Assembly (NCBI GenBank): GCA_023402355.1
Contig: JAEXCG010000073.1
Span: forward strand, 1-49,976
Length of the DNA: 49,976 bases
From: Bacillota bacterium
GTDB taxonomy: Bacteria > Bacillota > Clostridia > Christensenellales > Aristaeellaceae
Direction of reading: 5' to 3'
Part shown: positions 16,018-24,318 of the stretch, piece by piece
How positions within the stretch are numbered: the first letter of the stretch is position 1
Layout: every line of letters begins with the position of its first letter
The notes under the pieces: generated by a model
Told to the model about the DNA's origin: nothing
Database searches by the model: none
Seen by the model: only the letters and a program-made list of their open reading frames with translations
Program-made: the position numbers and the translations under genes

Positions 16018-16947
16018 ATGACCACCGCTCAACGGAAAACTCCCCGCGCCAAAAGGCTCAATTCGGTCAGCGTGCCGATGGAGACTTGCTTCCATCTGGT
16101 GCTGGGGCTGTTCTCGCTGCTTTGCATCATTCCGTTCGTGTTCGTCGTCATCATCGCGCTCAGCTCGGAGGACAGCATCAAGCACATCGGCTATTCCTTC
16201 ATCCCGGAGACCTGGTCGCTGGCGGCGTTCAAGCAGGTGCTCAACCTGGGCGACGTGCTCTGGCGCAGCTACTTCAACAGCTTCTTCGTCACGATCGTCG
16301 GCACGGTCGTCAGCGTCGCCCTGTGCGTGCTGTACGCCTACCCGCTGTTTCGCAAGGACTTTAAGTACCGCAATTTCTTCAGCTTCTTCAGCTTCTTTAC
16401 GATGATCTTCGGCGGCGGCCTCATCCCCACGTACATCGTCTGCAAGAACCTGCTGGGCATGGGCAACAACTACGCGGCGCTCATCGTGCCGATGCTGGTC
16501 AGCCCCTTTAACATCATCATCATGCGCACCTTCTTCCAGACCTCGGTGCCCTTCGACCTCATCGAGGCGGCGACCATCGACGGCAGCGGCGAGTACTCCA
16601 CCCTGGGGCGCATCATCCTGCCGATCGTGAAGCCCGGCATCGCCACCGTCGCGCTGCTGACGGCGCTGGCCTACTGGAACGAATGGTTCCTCTGCCTGCT
16701 GTACGTCACGGACCGTCAGCTTTACCCCCTGCAATACCTGCTGATGGAGATGCAGCGCAACGCGGAATTCCTCGCGCGCAACAGCTCCATGATCGGCGTG
16801 GCCAGCGCCGACGCGATCATGCGCCTGCCCAACCAGACGATGCGCATGGCGACCGTCGTGTTCATCGTGGTGCCCATCGCCTGCGCGTACCCCTTCTTCC
16901 AGCGCTACGTCGTGGCCGGCCTGACCGTCGGCTCCGTGAAGGGCTGA
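16018..16947 (+). CDS. Sugar ABC transporter permease, YtcP type
   Basis: Second membrane subunit of the importer, 309 residues with about six helices. It carries the EAA loop LIEAATIDGSGEYSTLG and the MalG-type ending VVAGLTVGSVKG. The region FSFFTMIFGGGLIPTYIVCKNL is characteristic of YtcP-like proteins. A strong AAAAGGAGGGG ribosome binding site precedes the start, 15 bases after the LplB-type gene. The binding-protein gene follows after 66 bases with its own ribosome binding site and no terminator, so the three genes form one operon. Confidence 0.92.
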   Translation: MTTAQRKTPRAKRLNSVSVPMETCFHLVLGLFSLLCIIPFVFVVIIALSSEDSIKHIGYSFIPETWSLAAFKQVLNLGDVLWRSYFNSFFVTIVGTVVSVALCVLYAYPLFRKDFKYRNFFSFFSFFTMIFGGGLIPTYIVCKNLLGMGNNYAALIVPMLVSPFNIIIMRTFFQTSVPFDLIEAATIDGSGEYSTLGRIILPIVKPGIATVALLTALAYWNEWFLCLLYVTDRQLYPLQYLLMEMQRNAEFLARNSSMIGVASADAIMRLPNQTMRMATVVFIVVPIACAYPFFQRYVVAGLTVGSVKG

Positions 16948-17013
16948 TCCTTTGGTAAGAACGGCCGCTGTCGATAGCGTCCGCTTACAAATACAAAATG
17001 GAGGAAAAGAATC

Positions 17014-18540
17014 ATGAAAAAGCTACTCGCTCTGCTCCTGTCCGCCATGATGCTCCTGGGCGTGGTCCCGGCGATGGCCGCCGACGCCCCCGTGGAAATC
17101 ACCATTCTGCTGAACGGCAACAACGTGTCCGACGACGCTGCCGTGCTCGAACAGCTCAACCCTTATCTGCAGGAGAAGATCGGCGTGACCATCAAGCCCA
17201 TCTGGGGCACCTGGGCGAACTTCGACGACCTGGCGCTGAACGCCGTCAACACCGGCAGCGATGAATACGACATCATGTTCACCTGCTCCTGGACCAAGAA
17301 CGACTACGCGAAGTACTCCAAGGCCGGCGCGTACGTCCGTCTGGACGACCCGGCGGACAACTACATCGACCAGTACGGCGCCGACCTGAAGGCCGCTCTC
17401 CCCGAGCTGCTGTTTGAAGGCGCGAAGACCGAAGGCCCCGAAGGCGAGAAGGGCATCTACGCGGTGCCCGGCTTCAAGGACTTCGCCACGATGAACTGCT
17501 GGGACATCAACGTGACCCTGCTCGAAAAGTACGGCTACACGGTGGAAGACGTTCAGAAGGCCGGTTTCTTCGGCTGGGACGAAATCTTCGCGAAGGTCAA
17601 GGCCGGCGAAGAGGCCGACGGCAGCGTGTTCTACCCCTTCGTGTTTGAAGGCGCGGTCGTCGAGCGCTTCGTGGACTCCACGCCCATCGTGACCGGCGAC
17701 AGCGGCCTGCTGCTGAGCTACTACATGAACCCGGAGGACGTCTCCGTTCCCGGCGCTTACGGCAACGTGCTGCTCAACAAGTACGCGACCCCCGAGTTTA
17801 AGGCCTTTGCCGAGCAGATGCGCAAGTACTACGAGGCGGGCTACATCGATCCCGCGATCGCTATCGGCGAGACCGCGACCGACGCGTGGCGCAACGCGCA
17901 GAACACCGCGAACTACCTGATCTCCAGCGAGGTCTCCCTGTACGGCTACGAGTTCACGACCTCTGCGCAGCGCGGCATCGACGTGCAGTACATCATGACG
18001 ACCGACGCTCCCTACATCGACAACACCTCCGTGCAGGGCGGCATGATGGCCATCTCCGCGAACTCCGATCATCCGGTCGAGTGCTTCAAGTTCCTCAACC
18101 TGCTGAACACCGACCCCAAGGTCATGACCCTGCTCAACTACGGCGTCGAGGGCGTCCACTACAACCTGAACGACGCGGGCGAGGTTGAGTTCACCGACGA
18201 GCGCAACAACTCCTACAGCGTTTGGACCAACGGCGTGGGCAACGTGACGATTCTGCCGCCGCAGAAGGGCCAGGGCTCTGACTTCCAGAAGCGCTTTGCC
18301 GAGTTCTACGCCGGCTCCAAGAAGCTGCCGATCTACGGCTTCACCTTCGACCCGACGCCCGTCTCCAAGGAGATCGCCGCCGTCGCGAACATCAAGGAAG
18401 CCTATGCGCTGACCCTGTGCACCGGCGCTGCCGATGTCGAGACCGTCCTGCCCGAGTTCCTCCAGAAGATGGAAGACGCCGGCATGCAGAAGATCGTCGA
18501 CGAGGCGAACGCTCAGTTCCAGGCCTTCCTGGCGCAGTAA
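17014..18540 (+). CDS. Extracellular solute-binding protein with DUF3502 C-terminus
   Basis: Substrate-binding component of the LplB/YtcP importer, 508 residues. The signal peptide MKKLLALLLSAMMLLGVVP ends in AMA|AD, a signal peptidase I site. There is no lipobox cysteine, unusual for a binding protein of a Gram-positive cell. The mature part opens with VEITILLNGNN, then DEYDIMFTCSW and the mid-domain GIYAVPGFKDF. The last 70 residues (YGFTFDPTPVSKEIAAV... to the end) fit DUF3502, which marks binding proteins paired with LplB/YtcP permeases. GGAGGAAAAGAATC precedes the start. The ligand is probably an oligosaccharide, but which one is not visible. Confidence 0.9.
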   Translation: MKKLLALLLSAMMLLGVVPAMAADAPVEITILLNGNNVSDDAAVLEQLNPYLQEKIGVTIKPIWGTWANFDDLALNAVNTGSDEYDIMFTCSWTKNDYAKYSKAGAYVRLDDPADNYIDQYGADLKAALPELLFEGAKTEGPEGEKGIYAVPGFKDFATMNCWDINVTLLEKYGYTVEDVQKAGFFGWDEIFAKVKAGEEADGSVFYPFVFEGAVVERFVDSTPIVTGDSGLLLSYYMNPEDVSVPGAYGNVLLNKYATPEFKAFAEQMRKYYEAGYIDPAIAIGETATDAWRNAQNTANYLISSEVSLYGYEFTTSAQRGIDVQYIMTTDAPYIDNTSVQGGMMAISANSDHPVECFKFLNLLNTDPKVMTLLNYGVEGVHYNLNDAGEVEFTDERNNSYSVWTNGVGNVTILPPQKGQGSDFQKRFAEFYAGSKKLPIYGFTFDPTPVSKEIAAVANIKEAYALTLCTGAADVETVLPEFLQKMEDAGMQKIVDEANAQFQAFLAQ

Positions 18541-18568
18541 TCCTCCCATACAGTACGCAAGATAAGAC

Positions 18569-18610
18569 GAGGGGCTGTCAAGCTAGTAAACGCTGGCTTG
18601 ACAGCCCCTC
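18569..18610. terminator. Terminator hairpin after the sugar ABC operon (repeat copy 1)
   Basis: 15-bp perfect stem, 18569-18583 with 18596-18610, and a 12-base loop, followed by TTAATT. The 16 bases GGGGCTGTCAAGCTAG (18571-18586) recur exactly at 49853-49868 in another hairpin. It separates the converging ABC operon and GH42 gene. Confidence 0.75.
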
Positions 18611-18655
18611 TTAATTGCAGCCCTCTTGATTGCTGTTCGCTGATTTGTTCGCGGT

Positions 18656-20686
18656 TTACGAAAGCCTTACGGCCAGCACGCCGTACGCGCCGAGCGTGCA
18701 TTCGCCCTCCAGCGCCCGGTCCGCCAGGATGTCTGCGCAGGCGGGCAGGGTCACCGTGCGCTCTTCGGGCACGGTGTTCATCACGAAGAGGAAGCGCCCG
18801 TTTGCGCCCACGCGCTCCGTGCACAGCACGCCGTGGGGCAGGGCCGGAAGCAGCGGGGAAAGACCCGCCTCCTTCGCGACGTGCGCATAGAGGTCGCAGA
18901 GGAACTCCTCGCCCGTGCGCGCGGCGACGTAATAGCAGCAGCCCTTGCCGAAGGCGTTCACCGTCAGCGCGGGCGCGCCCCGGTAGAAGCTCTCTTCGTA
19001 GGCGGCGAGCACCTGCGCGCCCTCGGGGTGCGTCACGGCGCAGAAGTCCTTTGCCTCGTAGGTCTTGCCGTTCCAGGTGAAGCGGTTGCGCTGCGTCTCG
19101 TCCAGCGCGTCGGTCTCCTCGTCCCAGAGGCCGAAAACGTCCCGCAGCGGACCGGGGAAGCCGCCCATGAAGCACAGGTCCTCCTCGTTTACCCAGCCGG
19201 AGCAGTAGGTTGAAACGTAGGTGCCGCCTGCCTCGACAAAAGCGCGCACGCGCCCCGCGAAGCCGGGGCGCAGCATGTAGGTCATGGGGCCGCAGACCAC
19301 GCGGTAGGGCGCGAGGTCGCCGGTCTCGTCGATCACGTCCACGCCGTAGCCCGCGCGCAGGAAGGCCGTGTGGTGCGTGCGCACCGTCTCCTCGTAGCCC
19401 TTGCCCGTGTTGAGGCCAAAGCGCGCGTCTTCCAGCGCCCAGCGGTTTTCCCAGTCGTACACGACGGCGATGCGGTTTTCCGGCGCGGAGCCGAGCGCGG
19501 GCGTAAGCCCCGAAAGCGCCTCGCCCACGGCGCAGACCTCGCGGTACACGCGGTTTTGCTCGCTTTCGTCGTGCGAGACGACCGCGCCGTGGAACTTTTC
19601 GTAGGAGCCGCGCCCCTTGCGGAACTGGAAGTACTGCACCGTGTCCGAGCCGTGGGCGACGGCCTGCAGGCTTTGCAGCATCAGGATGCCGGGCCGGCGC
19701 AGGCGGTTGACGGCCTGCCAGTTGACGCAGGAGGGGGAGGACTCCATCAGCATGTAGGGCTTGCCGCCGCACACGCCGCGCATCAGATCGTGGCAGAAGG
19801 CCGAATGGGCGGCGACCTGCGCGTCGCGCATGTCGTTCGTCCACTGGGGGTAGTTGTCCCAGCTGCTCCGGTCGAGCAGCCTGCCCAGCTCGAAGTAGTT
19901 GATGCCGGGGTAGGTGTGCATCAGGTTCGTCGTGCAGGGCACGTTTGGCGTGATGCGGCGCAGCGGCTCGATCTCCCAACCGTAAAAGTCGCAGAACTGC
20001 TGGGTGGTGAAGCGCTTCCACGCCAGGTTGAGGCCGTGACTGCCGCCCTCGCCGATGGAGGAGGGGCTCTCGATCTGGTCAAACGAGCTGTAGCGGTGCG
20101 ACCAGAAGGTGTTCCACCACTCGTCGTTGAGCTTGTCGATGGTGCCGTAGCGCGCCCGCAGCCACGCGCGGAACTTCTGCTGGCACAGGGGGCAGTGGCA
20201 CTCGCCGCCGTACTCGTTGGAGATGTGCCACATGCCGAGCGCGGGGTGGTCCTTGTAGCGCTCGGCGAGCAGCGTGTTCATCTTGCGCACCTTTTCGCGG
20301 TACACGGGCGAGGTCAGACAGTGATTATGCCGCTCGCCGAAGAGGTTGCGGCGGCGGTCCTCCGTCACGCGCAGCACCTCCGGGTACTTTTCCGCCATCC
20401 AGGCCGGGCGCGCGCCGCTGGGCGTGGCCAGCACCGCCTTGATGCCGTTTTGGGCGAGCATGTCCATCACTTCGTCGAGCCATTCAAAGGTGTAGCGCCC
20501 CTCCTCCGGCTCCAGCGTGGCCCAGGAGAAGATGCCGACGGAGAGCGTGTTGATGCCCGCCTTCTTCGCCAGCTCCATGTCGCGCGGCCAGACGGTGGAT
20601 TTTTCGTTGATCCATTGGTCGGGGTTGTAGTCGCCGCCGTGCAAAAATACGGGCTTGTCCTTCATGATCGGGGGATATTGCGCCAT
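18656..20686 (-). CDS. Beta-galactosidase, GH42
   Basis: Intracellular retaining beta-galactosidase, 676 residues, the usual GH42 size. Catalytic acid/base E158 lies in WHISNEYGGE and nucleophile E315 in YMLMESSPSC. The GH42 zinc cluster is present: C123, C163, C165 and C168 (ECHCPLC). The TIM barrel covers about 1-390, then the Rossmann-like trimerisation domain and a small beta domain ending GAYGVLAVRLS. The start at 20686 has AGGAGGGAACCGTC in front. A much longer frame extends upstream but overlaps the divergent hydrolase gene and is not real. No signal peptide, so the substrate is an imported galactoside, possibly delivered by the neighbouring ABC importer. Confidence 0.94.
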   Translation of the reverse strand: MAQYPPIMKDKPVFLHGGDYNPDQWINEKSTVWPRDMELAKKAGINTLSVGIFSWATLEPEEGRYTFEWLDEVMDMLAQNGIKAVLATPSGARPAWMAEKYPEVLRVTEDRRRNLFGERHNHCLTSPVYREKVRKMNTLLAERYKDHPALGMWHISNEYGGECHCPLCQQKFRAWLRARYGTIDKLNDEWWNTFWSHRYSSFDQIESPSSIGEGGSHGLNLAWKRFTTQQFCDFYGWEIEPLRRITPNVPCTTNLMHTYPGINYFELGRLLDRSSWDNYPQWTNDMRDAQVAAHSAFCHDLMRGVCGGKPYMLMESSPSCVNWQAVNRLRRPGILMLQSLQAVAHGSDTVQYFQFRKGRGSYEKFHGAVVSHDESEQNRVYREVCAVGEALSGLTPALGSAPENRIAVVYDWENRWALEDARFGLNTGKGYEETVRTHHTAFLRAGYGVDVIDETGDLAPYRVVCGPMTYMLRPGFAGRVRAFVEAGGTYVSTYCSGWVNEEDLCFMGGFPGPLRDVFGLWDEETDALDETQRNRFTWNGKTYEAKDFCAVTHPEGAQVLAAYEESFYRGAPALTVNAFGKGCCYYVAARTGEEFLCDLYAHVAKEAGLSPLLPALPHGVLCTERVGANGRFLFVMNTVPEERTVTLPACADILADRALEGECTLGAYGVLAVRLS

Positions 20687-20716
20687 GACGGTTCCCTCCT
20701 GTCGATGTTTGGCTTC

Positions 20717-20784
20717 ATTATAGCATGCGCTCTGCCGGTTTTCTATCTGATTTCGATGACACATCGCGCGAAATGTGCTATGCT
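20717..20784. promoter_or_regulatory. Divergent promoters between GH42 and the serine hydrolase
   Basis: On the minus strand an extended -10, TGCTATAAT (complement of 20717-20725), precedes GH42, without a clear -35. On the plus strand ATGACA (20756-20761), a 17-base spacer and TATGCT (20779-20784) precede the hydrolase gene. The two genes share a 132-base control region. Confidence 0.65.
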
Positions 20785-20818
20785 GAACGCAGCAAACCAA
20801 AAGGAAAGGGCGGTCTTC

Positions 20819-22261
20819 ATGGAAAAGGCGATTCGATACGAGGCGTGCGCGGGCGCGCCGCTTGCGCGCGTCAGTCCGGAGGAAGCGGGCGTTTGCGCAA
20901 AATGGGTGGAGGAAATGGTCGCCGCCTACGCGCGGGCGGGGCTTCGCATCCACAGCTTCCTGCTCCTGCGGGACGGCAAGGTCTACGCGGAGGGGTATTA
21001 CAGCCCCTATGACGCACGGCAATATCAGACGGTCTACTCGCTCTCCAAGTCGTTCACCTCCGCCGCGATGGGCCTTGCGCAGGCGGAGGGCATCCTCTCG
21101 CTGGACGAGCGGGTCGCCGCGCTCTTCGCGGACGAGATCGCCAAGACGGGCGTTCGCGTCGGGCCGGAGCTTGAAAGCCTCACCCTGCGCCATCTGCTGC
21201 GCATGTCCACCGGGCAGCCGGAGGAGCGCTGGCAGGGCGACTTCGCGCAGACCTTCCTGTCCGTTCCCTTCACGGACATGCCGGGCGAGGTGTTCCGCTA
21301 CAACACCATGGCGACCTACATGTGCGCGGCGGCGCTCAAAAAGCGCGGCGTGGACCTGGAGGCGTACTTGCAGGAAAAGCTGTTCGACCCCATGGGCATT
21401 CACGGCCTGCACTGGATGCGCACGGAATTCGGCGTCTGCACGGGCGGCTTCGGCCTCTCCATCCTGCCGGAGGTCATCGCCAAGTTCGGCGTGCTGATCC
21501 TGCAGGACGGCGTGTGGGAGGGAAAGCAGCTTTTGCCCCGGGATTACCTGCGGCAGGCGACGAGCCGGCAGATCGACAACGGCGGCCGGGGCGCGTCGCG
21601 CGACTGGGAGGCGGGCTACGGCTATCAATTCTGGATGTGTGAAAACGGCAGCTTCCGCGGCGACGGCATGTACGGTCAGCTTTGCGTGATGAACCGTAAG
21701 AAGAACGCGGTGCTCGCGATGACGGCCTTTGTGGACGACATTCAGGCGGAGCTTGACGTGTACTTTGACGAGGTGCTCTCAAAGATGCAGGATGCTCCGC
21801 TCGCGCAGGACCCCGAAGCGAACGCGCGGCTCAGGGAGACGCTCGCGGGCCTTTCGTGCCGGATGGAGCCCGCGGCGGATGACGGCGCGCCGGTGCCGGA
21901 CGCGCTGCTGCGCCGGGCGATCATCGCCGGCGGTCAGGCGTTCGAACTGTCCCTGGAGGGAGGGGAGCTGCTCCTCAAGACGCGGATGTGCGCTCAGCCC
22001 TTCCGCGTTTCGCGGGGCAAGCTGCTCTGTCAGGAGGCGGCCTGCGCGCTTGAGGTAAGCGGCGCGCACCTGAACGTCGTGACGCGGGTGTACGCGGGCT
22101 ACGGCATGCAGGGGGGCGCGCTCGTCGTGCGCCTGTTCATTCCGGAGGCGCTCATGGACCTGCGATTGGAGCTGAGGGAGACGGCGGACGGCGTGAAAGC
22201 GCGGCTATTCGACGTGCACAACCCGGCAAAGCCGGTTGAGATGAAGGAAGAAGAGGCGTAA
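20819..22261 (+). CDS. Serine hydrolase, class C beta-lactamase/DD-peptidase family
   Basis: 480-residue member of the AmpC/EstB-like family (COG1680). The catalytic S74-x-x-K77 lies in VYSLSKSFTS. FRYNTMATY at about residue 160 is the usual second-motif region, and GYGYQFWM with GDGMYGQ further on replaces the KTG box. After the roughly 320-residue hydrolase domain a C-terminal extension of about 120 residues follows, rich in beta strands, as in some esterase-like members. No signal peptide is seen, so a cytoplasmic esterase or peptidase is more likely than antibiotic resistance. AAAGGAAAGG lies before the ATG. It is divergent from the GH42 gene, which may suggest a role with glycosides, for example deacetylation, but that is only inference. 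Confidence 0.85.
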   Translation: MEKAIRYEACAGAPLARVSPEEAGVCAKWVEEMVAAYARAGLRIHSFLLLRDGKVYAEGYYSPYDARQYQTVYSLSKSFTSAAMGLAQAEGILSLDERVAALFADEIAKTGVRVGPELESLTLRHLLRMSTGQPEERWQGDFAQTFLSVPFTDMPGEVFRYNTMATYMCAAALKKRGVDLEAYLQEKLFDPMGIHGLHWMRTEFGVCTGGFGLSILPEVIAKFGVLILQDGVWEGKQLLPRDYLRQATSRQIDNGGRGASRDWEAGYGYQFWMCENGSFRGDGMYGQLCVMNRKKNAVLAMTAFVDDIQAELDVYFDEVLSKMQDAPLAQDPEANARLRETLAGLSCRMEPAADDGAPVPDALLRRAIIAGGQAFELSLEGGELLLKTRMCAQPFRVSRGKLLCQEAACALEVSGAHLNVVTRVYAGYGMQGGALVVRLFIPEALMDLRLELRETADGVKARLFDVHNPAKPVEMKEEEA

Positions 22262-22358
22262 GGCGGGCCTCCGGCCGCTGCTCGGGCCGGAGAGGGAACT
22301 CCCGCAGGGAGAATACAAGCGGTGTTAGTTTAGAAAGATACAAGAGGAGATGCCAAAG

Positions 22359-23120
22359 ATGCTCTATGAAATCGTGTTCAGCCCCACGGGCGGGACGCAG
22401 AGGGCGGCCCGGTTCCTCGGCGCGGCCTGGGCGCAGGAGGCAAGGCGGATCGACCTGTCCGACCCGAGCGCGGACTTTTCGGCCTGCGCTTTAGCGCCGG
22501 AGGACGTGTGCATCGTCGCGGTGCCCTCCTTCGGTGGGCGCGTGCCGCAGGCGGCCGTGGAACGCCTTTCCCGAATGCGGGGCGGCGGGGCGCAGGCCGT
22601 GCTCCTGTGCGTCTACGGAAACCGGGCTTACGACGACACGCTGCTGGAGCTGAAGGAGACGCTCGAAAAGACCGGCATGCGCTGCCGCGCCGCGGTCGCG
22701 GCAGTGGCGGAGCACTCCATCATGCACGCCTTCGCCGCGGGCAGGCCGGACGCGCGGGACGAGGAGGAGCTGCGGACCTTCGGCGAGCGGATTCGGGCGA
22801 GCCTGCGGGAGGCGCCGGACGCGCCCGCCGTGCACGTGCCCGGCGCGGCGCCTTACCGGGCCTACGGCGGCGTGCCGATGAAGCCCAAGGCCGGCAGGGC
22901 GTGCACCGGCTGCGGCCTTTGCGCGGACAAGTGCCCGGTGAAGGCCATCGACCCGCAAAGCCCGGCGAAGACGGACGAGAAGGCCTGCATTTCGTGCATG
23001 CGCTGCGTCGCGATCTGCCCGAGCCACGCGCGCAGGGTGAACGCCGCGCTGGTCTTCGCGGCGTCGCAGAAGATGAAAAAGGCGTGCGAAGGCAGAAAGC
23101 CCAACGAGCTGTTCCTGTAA
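22359..23120 (+). CDS. EFR1-type flavodoxin-ferredoxin protein
   Basis: Electron-transfer protein of about 253 residues combining an N-terminal flavodoxin-like domain (FSPTGGTQRAARF is the flavin phosphate loop) with two C-terminal 4Fe-4S motifs, CTGCGLCADKCPVKAI and CISCMRCVAICPSHAR. This matches the EFR1 family common in anaerobic Clostridia. An ATG at 22350 directly abuts the AGAGGAG ribosome binding site, so I prefer the ATG at 22359, which has normal spacing. A GC hairpin (22269-22276 with 22285-22292) without a T-run lies between this gene and the hydrolase. A strong terminator follows. The redox partners are not encoded nearby. Confidence 0.9.
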   Translation: MLYEIVFSPTGGTQRAARFLGAAWAQEARRIDLSDPSADFSACALAPEDVCIVAVPSFGGRVPQAAVERLSRMRGGGAQAVLLCVYGNRAYDDTLLELKETLEKTGMRCRAAVAAVAEHSIMHAFAAGRPDARDEEELRTFGERIRASLREAPDAPAVHVPGAAPYRAYGGVPMKPKAGRACTGCGLCADKCPVKAIDPQSPAKTDEKACISCMRCVAICPSHARRVNAALVFAASQKMKKACEGRKPNELFL

Positions 23121-23126
23121 AGTCGT

Positions 23127-23173
23127 CAAACGAAAGCGCACCCGAAGCATGCGTTCGGGTGCGCTTTCGTTTG
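23127..23173. terminator. Strong bidirectional terminator
   Basis: 20-bp perfect stem (23127-23146 with 23154-23173) and a 7-base GCATGCG loop, then TTGTTTTT on the plus strand. It separates the converging EFR1 gene and phosphatase operon. Confidence 0.92.
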
Positions 23174-23197
23174 TTGTTTTTGAGAATACCGGCGGCC

Positions 23198-24304
23198 TTA
23201 CGCCTCCACGCGGCCCAGGTACCAGCCGGTCACGCCGTCCTTTTTGGCGATCCAGCCGCGCGAGGTTCGCTCGACCAGCGACAGGCGGTCGCCCGCACGC
23301 ACGGGCAGCAGGTAGTCCGTCAGGTCCATGCAGCGCGTCCCGTCCTCGTACAGGAAGCTCCCCGGCGCCCAAAGGCGGCGGCCGGTGGTCAGGTGCTCGA
23401 CCTGCACGCAGTCCCCCTCGCGCGCCCGCACGCGCACGCGGCAGTCGGTGTAGCGCAAATAGAAGGAATCCGGGCTCTCCGCCTGCGCGTCCAGCGCGGT
23501 GCCGACGGGCAGGTCGTCGTAGGCGGCGAACGTGAAGCGGCCGCTGGCGGCGTCCTCGAAGATCAGCGCGTTGAGCTGGCCGTCGCGCTTGATGCCGCAG
23601 CCGCCGTCGATGCTGACGATCCGCTGCGCCCGGCTGACGTAGGGGTTGAAGCAGGGGTAGCGCGCGCTGTAGAGCGTGGCGGGCCAGTGGCCCACGACGA
23701 CCCAGCGGGAAAAGCGAAGCCCCTGCGACAGAAAATTGTCGCACTTGAGGTAGGGGTGCGCCTCCGTGCCCGCGAGCGCGTCCACGTCCTCCGTCGGGAT
23801 GCCGCCGTGGACGAAAAGGAGGCTGCCGGCGCTCGCAATCGTGGGCATTTCCCGCAAAAAGCGGATTTCCTGTGCAAAAGTTTCGCGCACGACGCGGCGC
23901 GCGGCGCGCACGTCCGCGACGTTTTCAACAGGCAGACCGATCCTGGCGCACATCTGGGAAAAGAGGCAGCTTCCGTAGCGCGCCCGCGTCCTTTCGATGT
24001 GCTCGCGCAGGTAGCCCGCCGTCTCCTCGTCGTCCTGCAAAATCCAGGTGAGCTGCCAAAGATCCACGTTGCCGATCAGCGCGTGGACGGTATGCGTGCG
24101 CTCAAGCTCCATCACGAGGCGCAGCGCGCCCAGGCTGTCCGGGCCCTTTTCGATGACGTCGCCCACGACGACGAGCACGTCGTCTGTGGAAAAGCCGATC
24201 TTTTGCAGCAGCGCCCGCAGGTGGCCGGGGTGGGCGTGAATGTCGCTGACGGCGATCAGCCGCCGCCCCCGCGGGACGGAGATGTGTCGGACGGTCGTAT
24301 TCAT
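23198..24304 (-). CDS. PPP-like metallophosphoesterase with SH3-like tail
   Basis: 368-residue calcineurin-type phosphoesterase. Metal-site motifs in order: SDIHAH (D21, H23), GDVIEKGPDS (D49), IGNVDLW (N79), FVHGGI and VVGHWP. The third motif is normally GNHE or GNHD; here V80 replaces the histidine that acts as general acid, so activity may be altered. The layout resembles bis(5'-nucleosyl)-tetraphosphatase and PrpE-like phosphatases. The last 60 residues (AGDRLSLVERTSRGWIAKK... GWYLGRVEA) look like a bacterial SH3 fold. It is the last gene of a minus-strand operon after a MFS transporter and a sugar-nucleotide reductase-like protein, 14 bases behind the latter. Substrate unknown. Confidence 0.8.
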   Translation of the reverse strand: MNTTVRHISVPRGRRLIAVSDIHAHPGHLRALLQKIGFSTDDVLVVVGDVIEKGPDSLGALRLVMELERTHTVHALIGNVDLWQLTWILQDDEETAGYLREHIERTRARYGSCLFSQMCARIGLPVENVADVRAARRVVRETFAQEIRFLREMPTIASAGSLLFVHGGIPTEDVDALAGTEAHPYLKCDNFLSQGLRFSRWVVVGHWPATLYSARYPCFNPYVSRAQRIVSIDGGCGIKRDGQLNALIFEDAASGRFTFAAYDDLPVGTALDAQAESPDSFYLRYTDCRVRVRAREGDCVQVEHLTTGRRLWAPGSFLYEDGTRCMDLTDYLLPVRAGDRLSLVERTSRGWIAKKDGVTGWYLGRVEA

Positions 24305-24318
24305 GCAATCTCCTGTGG

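Noticed and set aside
15403..16734. Long open reading frame on the minus strand opposite the two sugar permease genes
   Set aside because: It is a by-product of GC-rich codon usage: the composition is dominated by His, Asp, Arg and Gln, there is no family motif, and the permeases on the plus strand are unmistakable. The same holds for similar frames opposite chbP, the molybdenum hydroxylase, GH3 and others.
20687..21628. Long N-terminal extension of the GH42 gene
   Set aside because: The extension overlaps the divergent serine hydrolase, lacks any GH42 similarity, and a good ribosome binding site with ATG at 20686 gives a normal GH42 N-terminus.
20819..22261. Serine hydrolase as an antibiotic-resistance beta-lactamase
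   Set aside because: The SxxK motif is there, but it has no signal peptide, an atypical third motif and a large C-terminal extension. The context is glycoside metabolism, so an esterase- or peptidase-like role is more likely.
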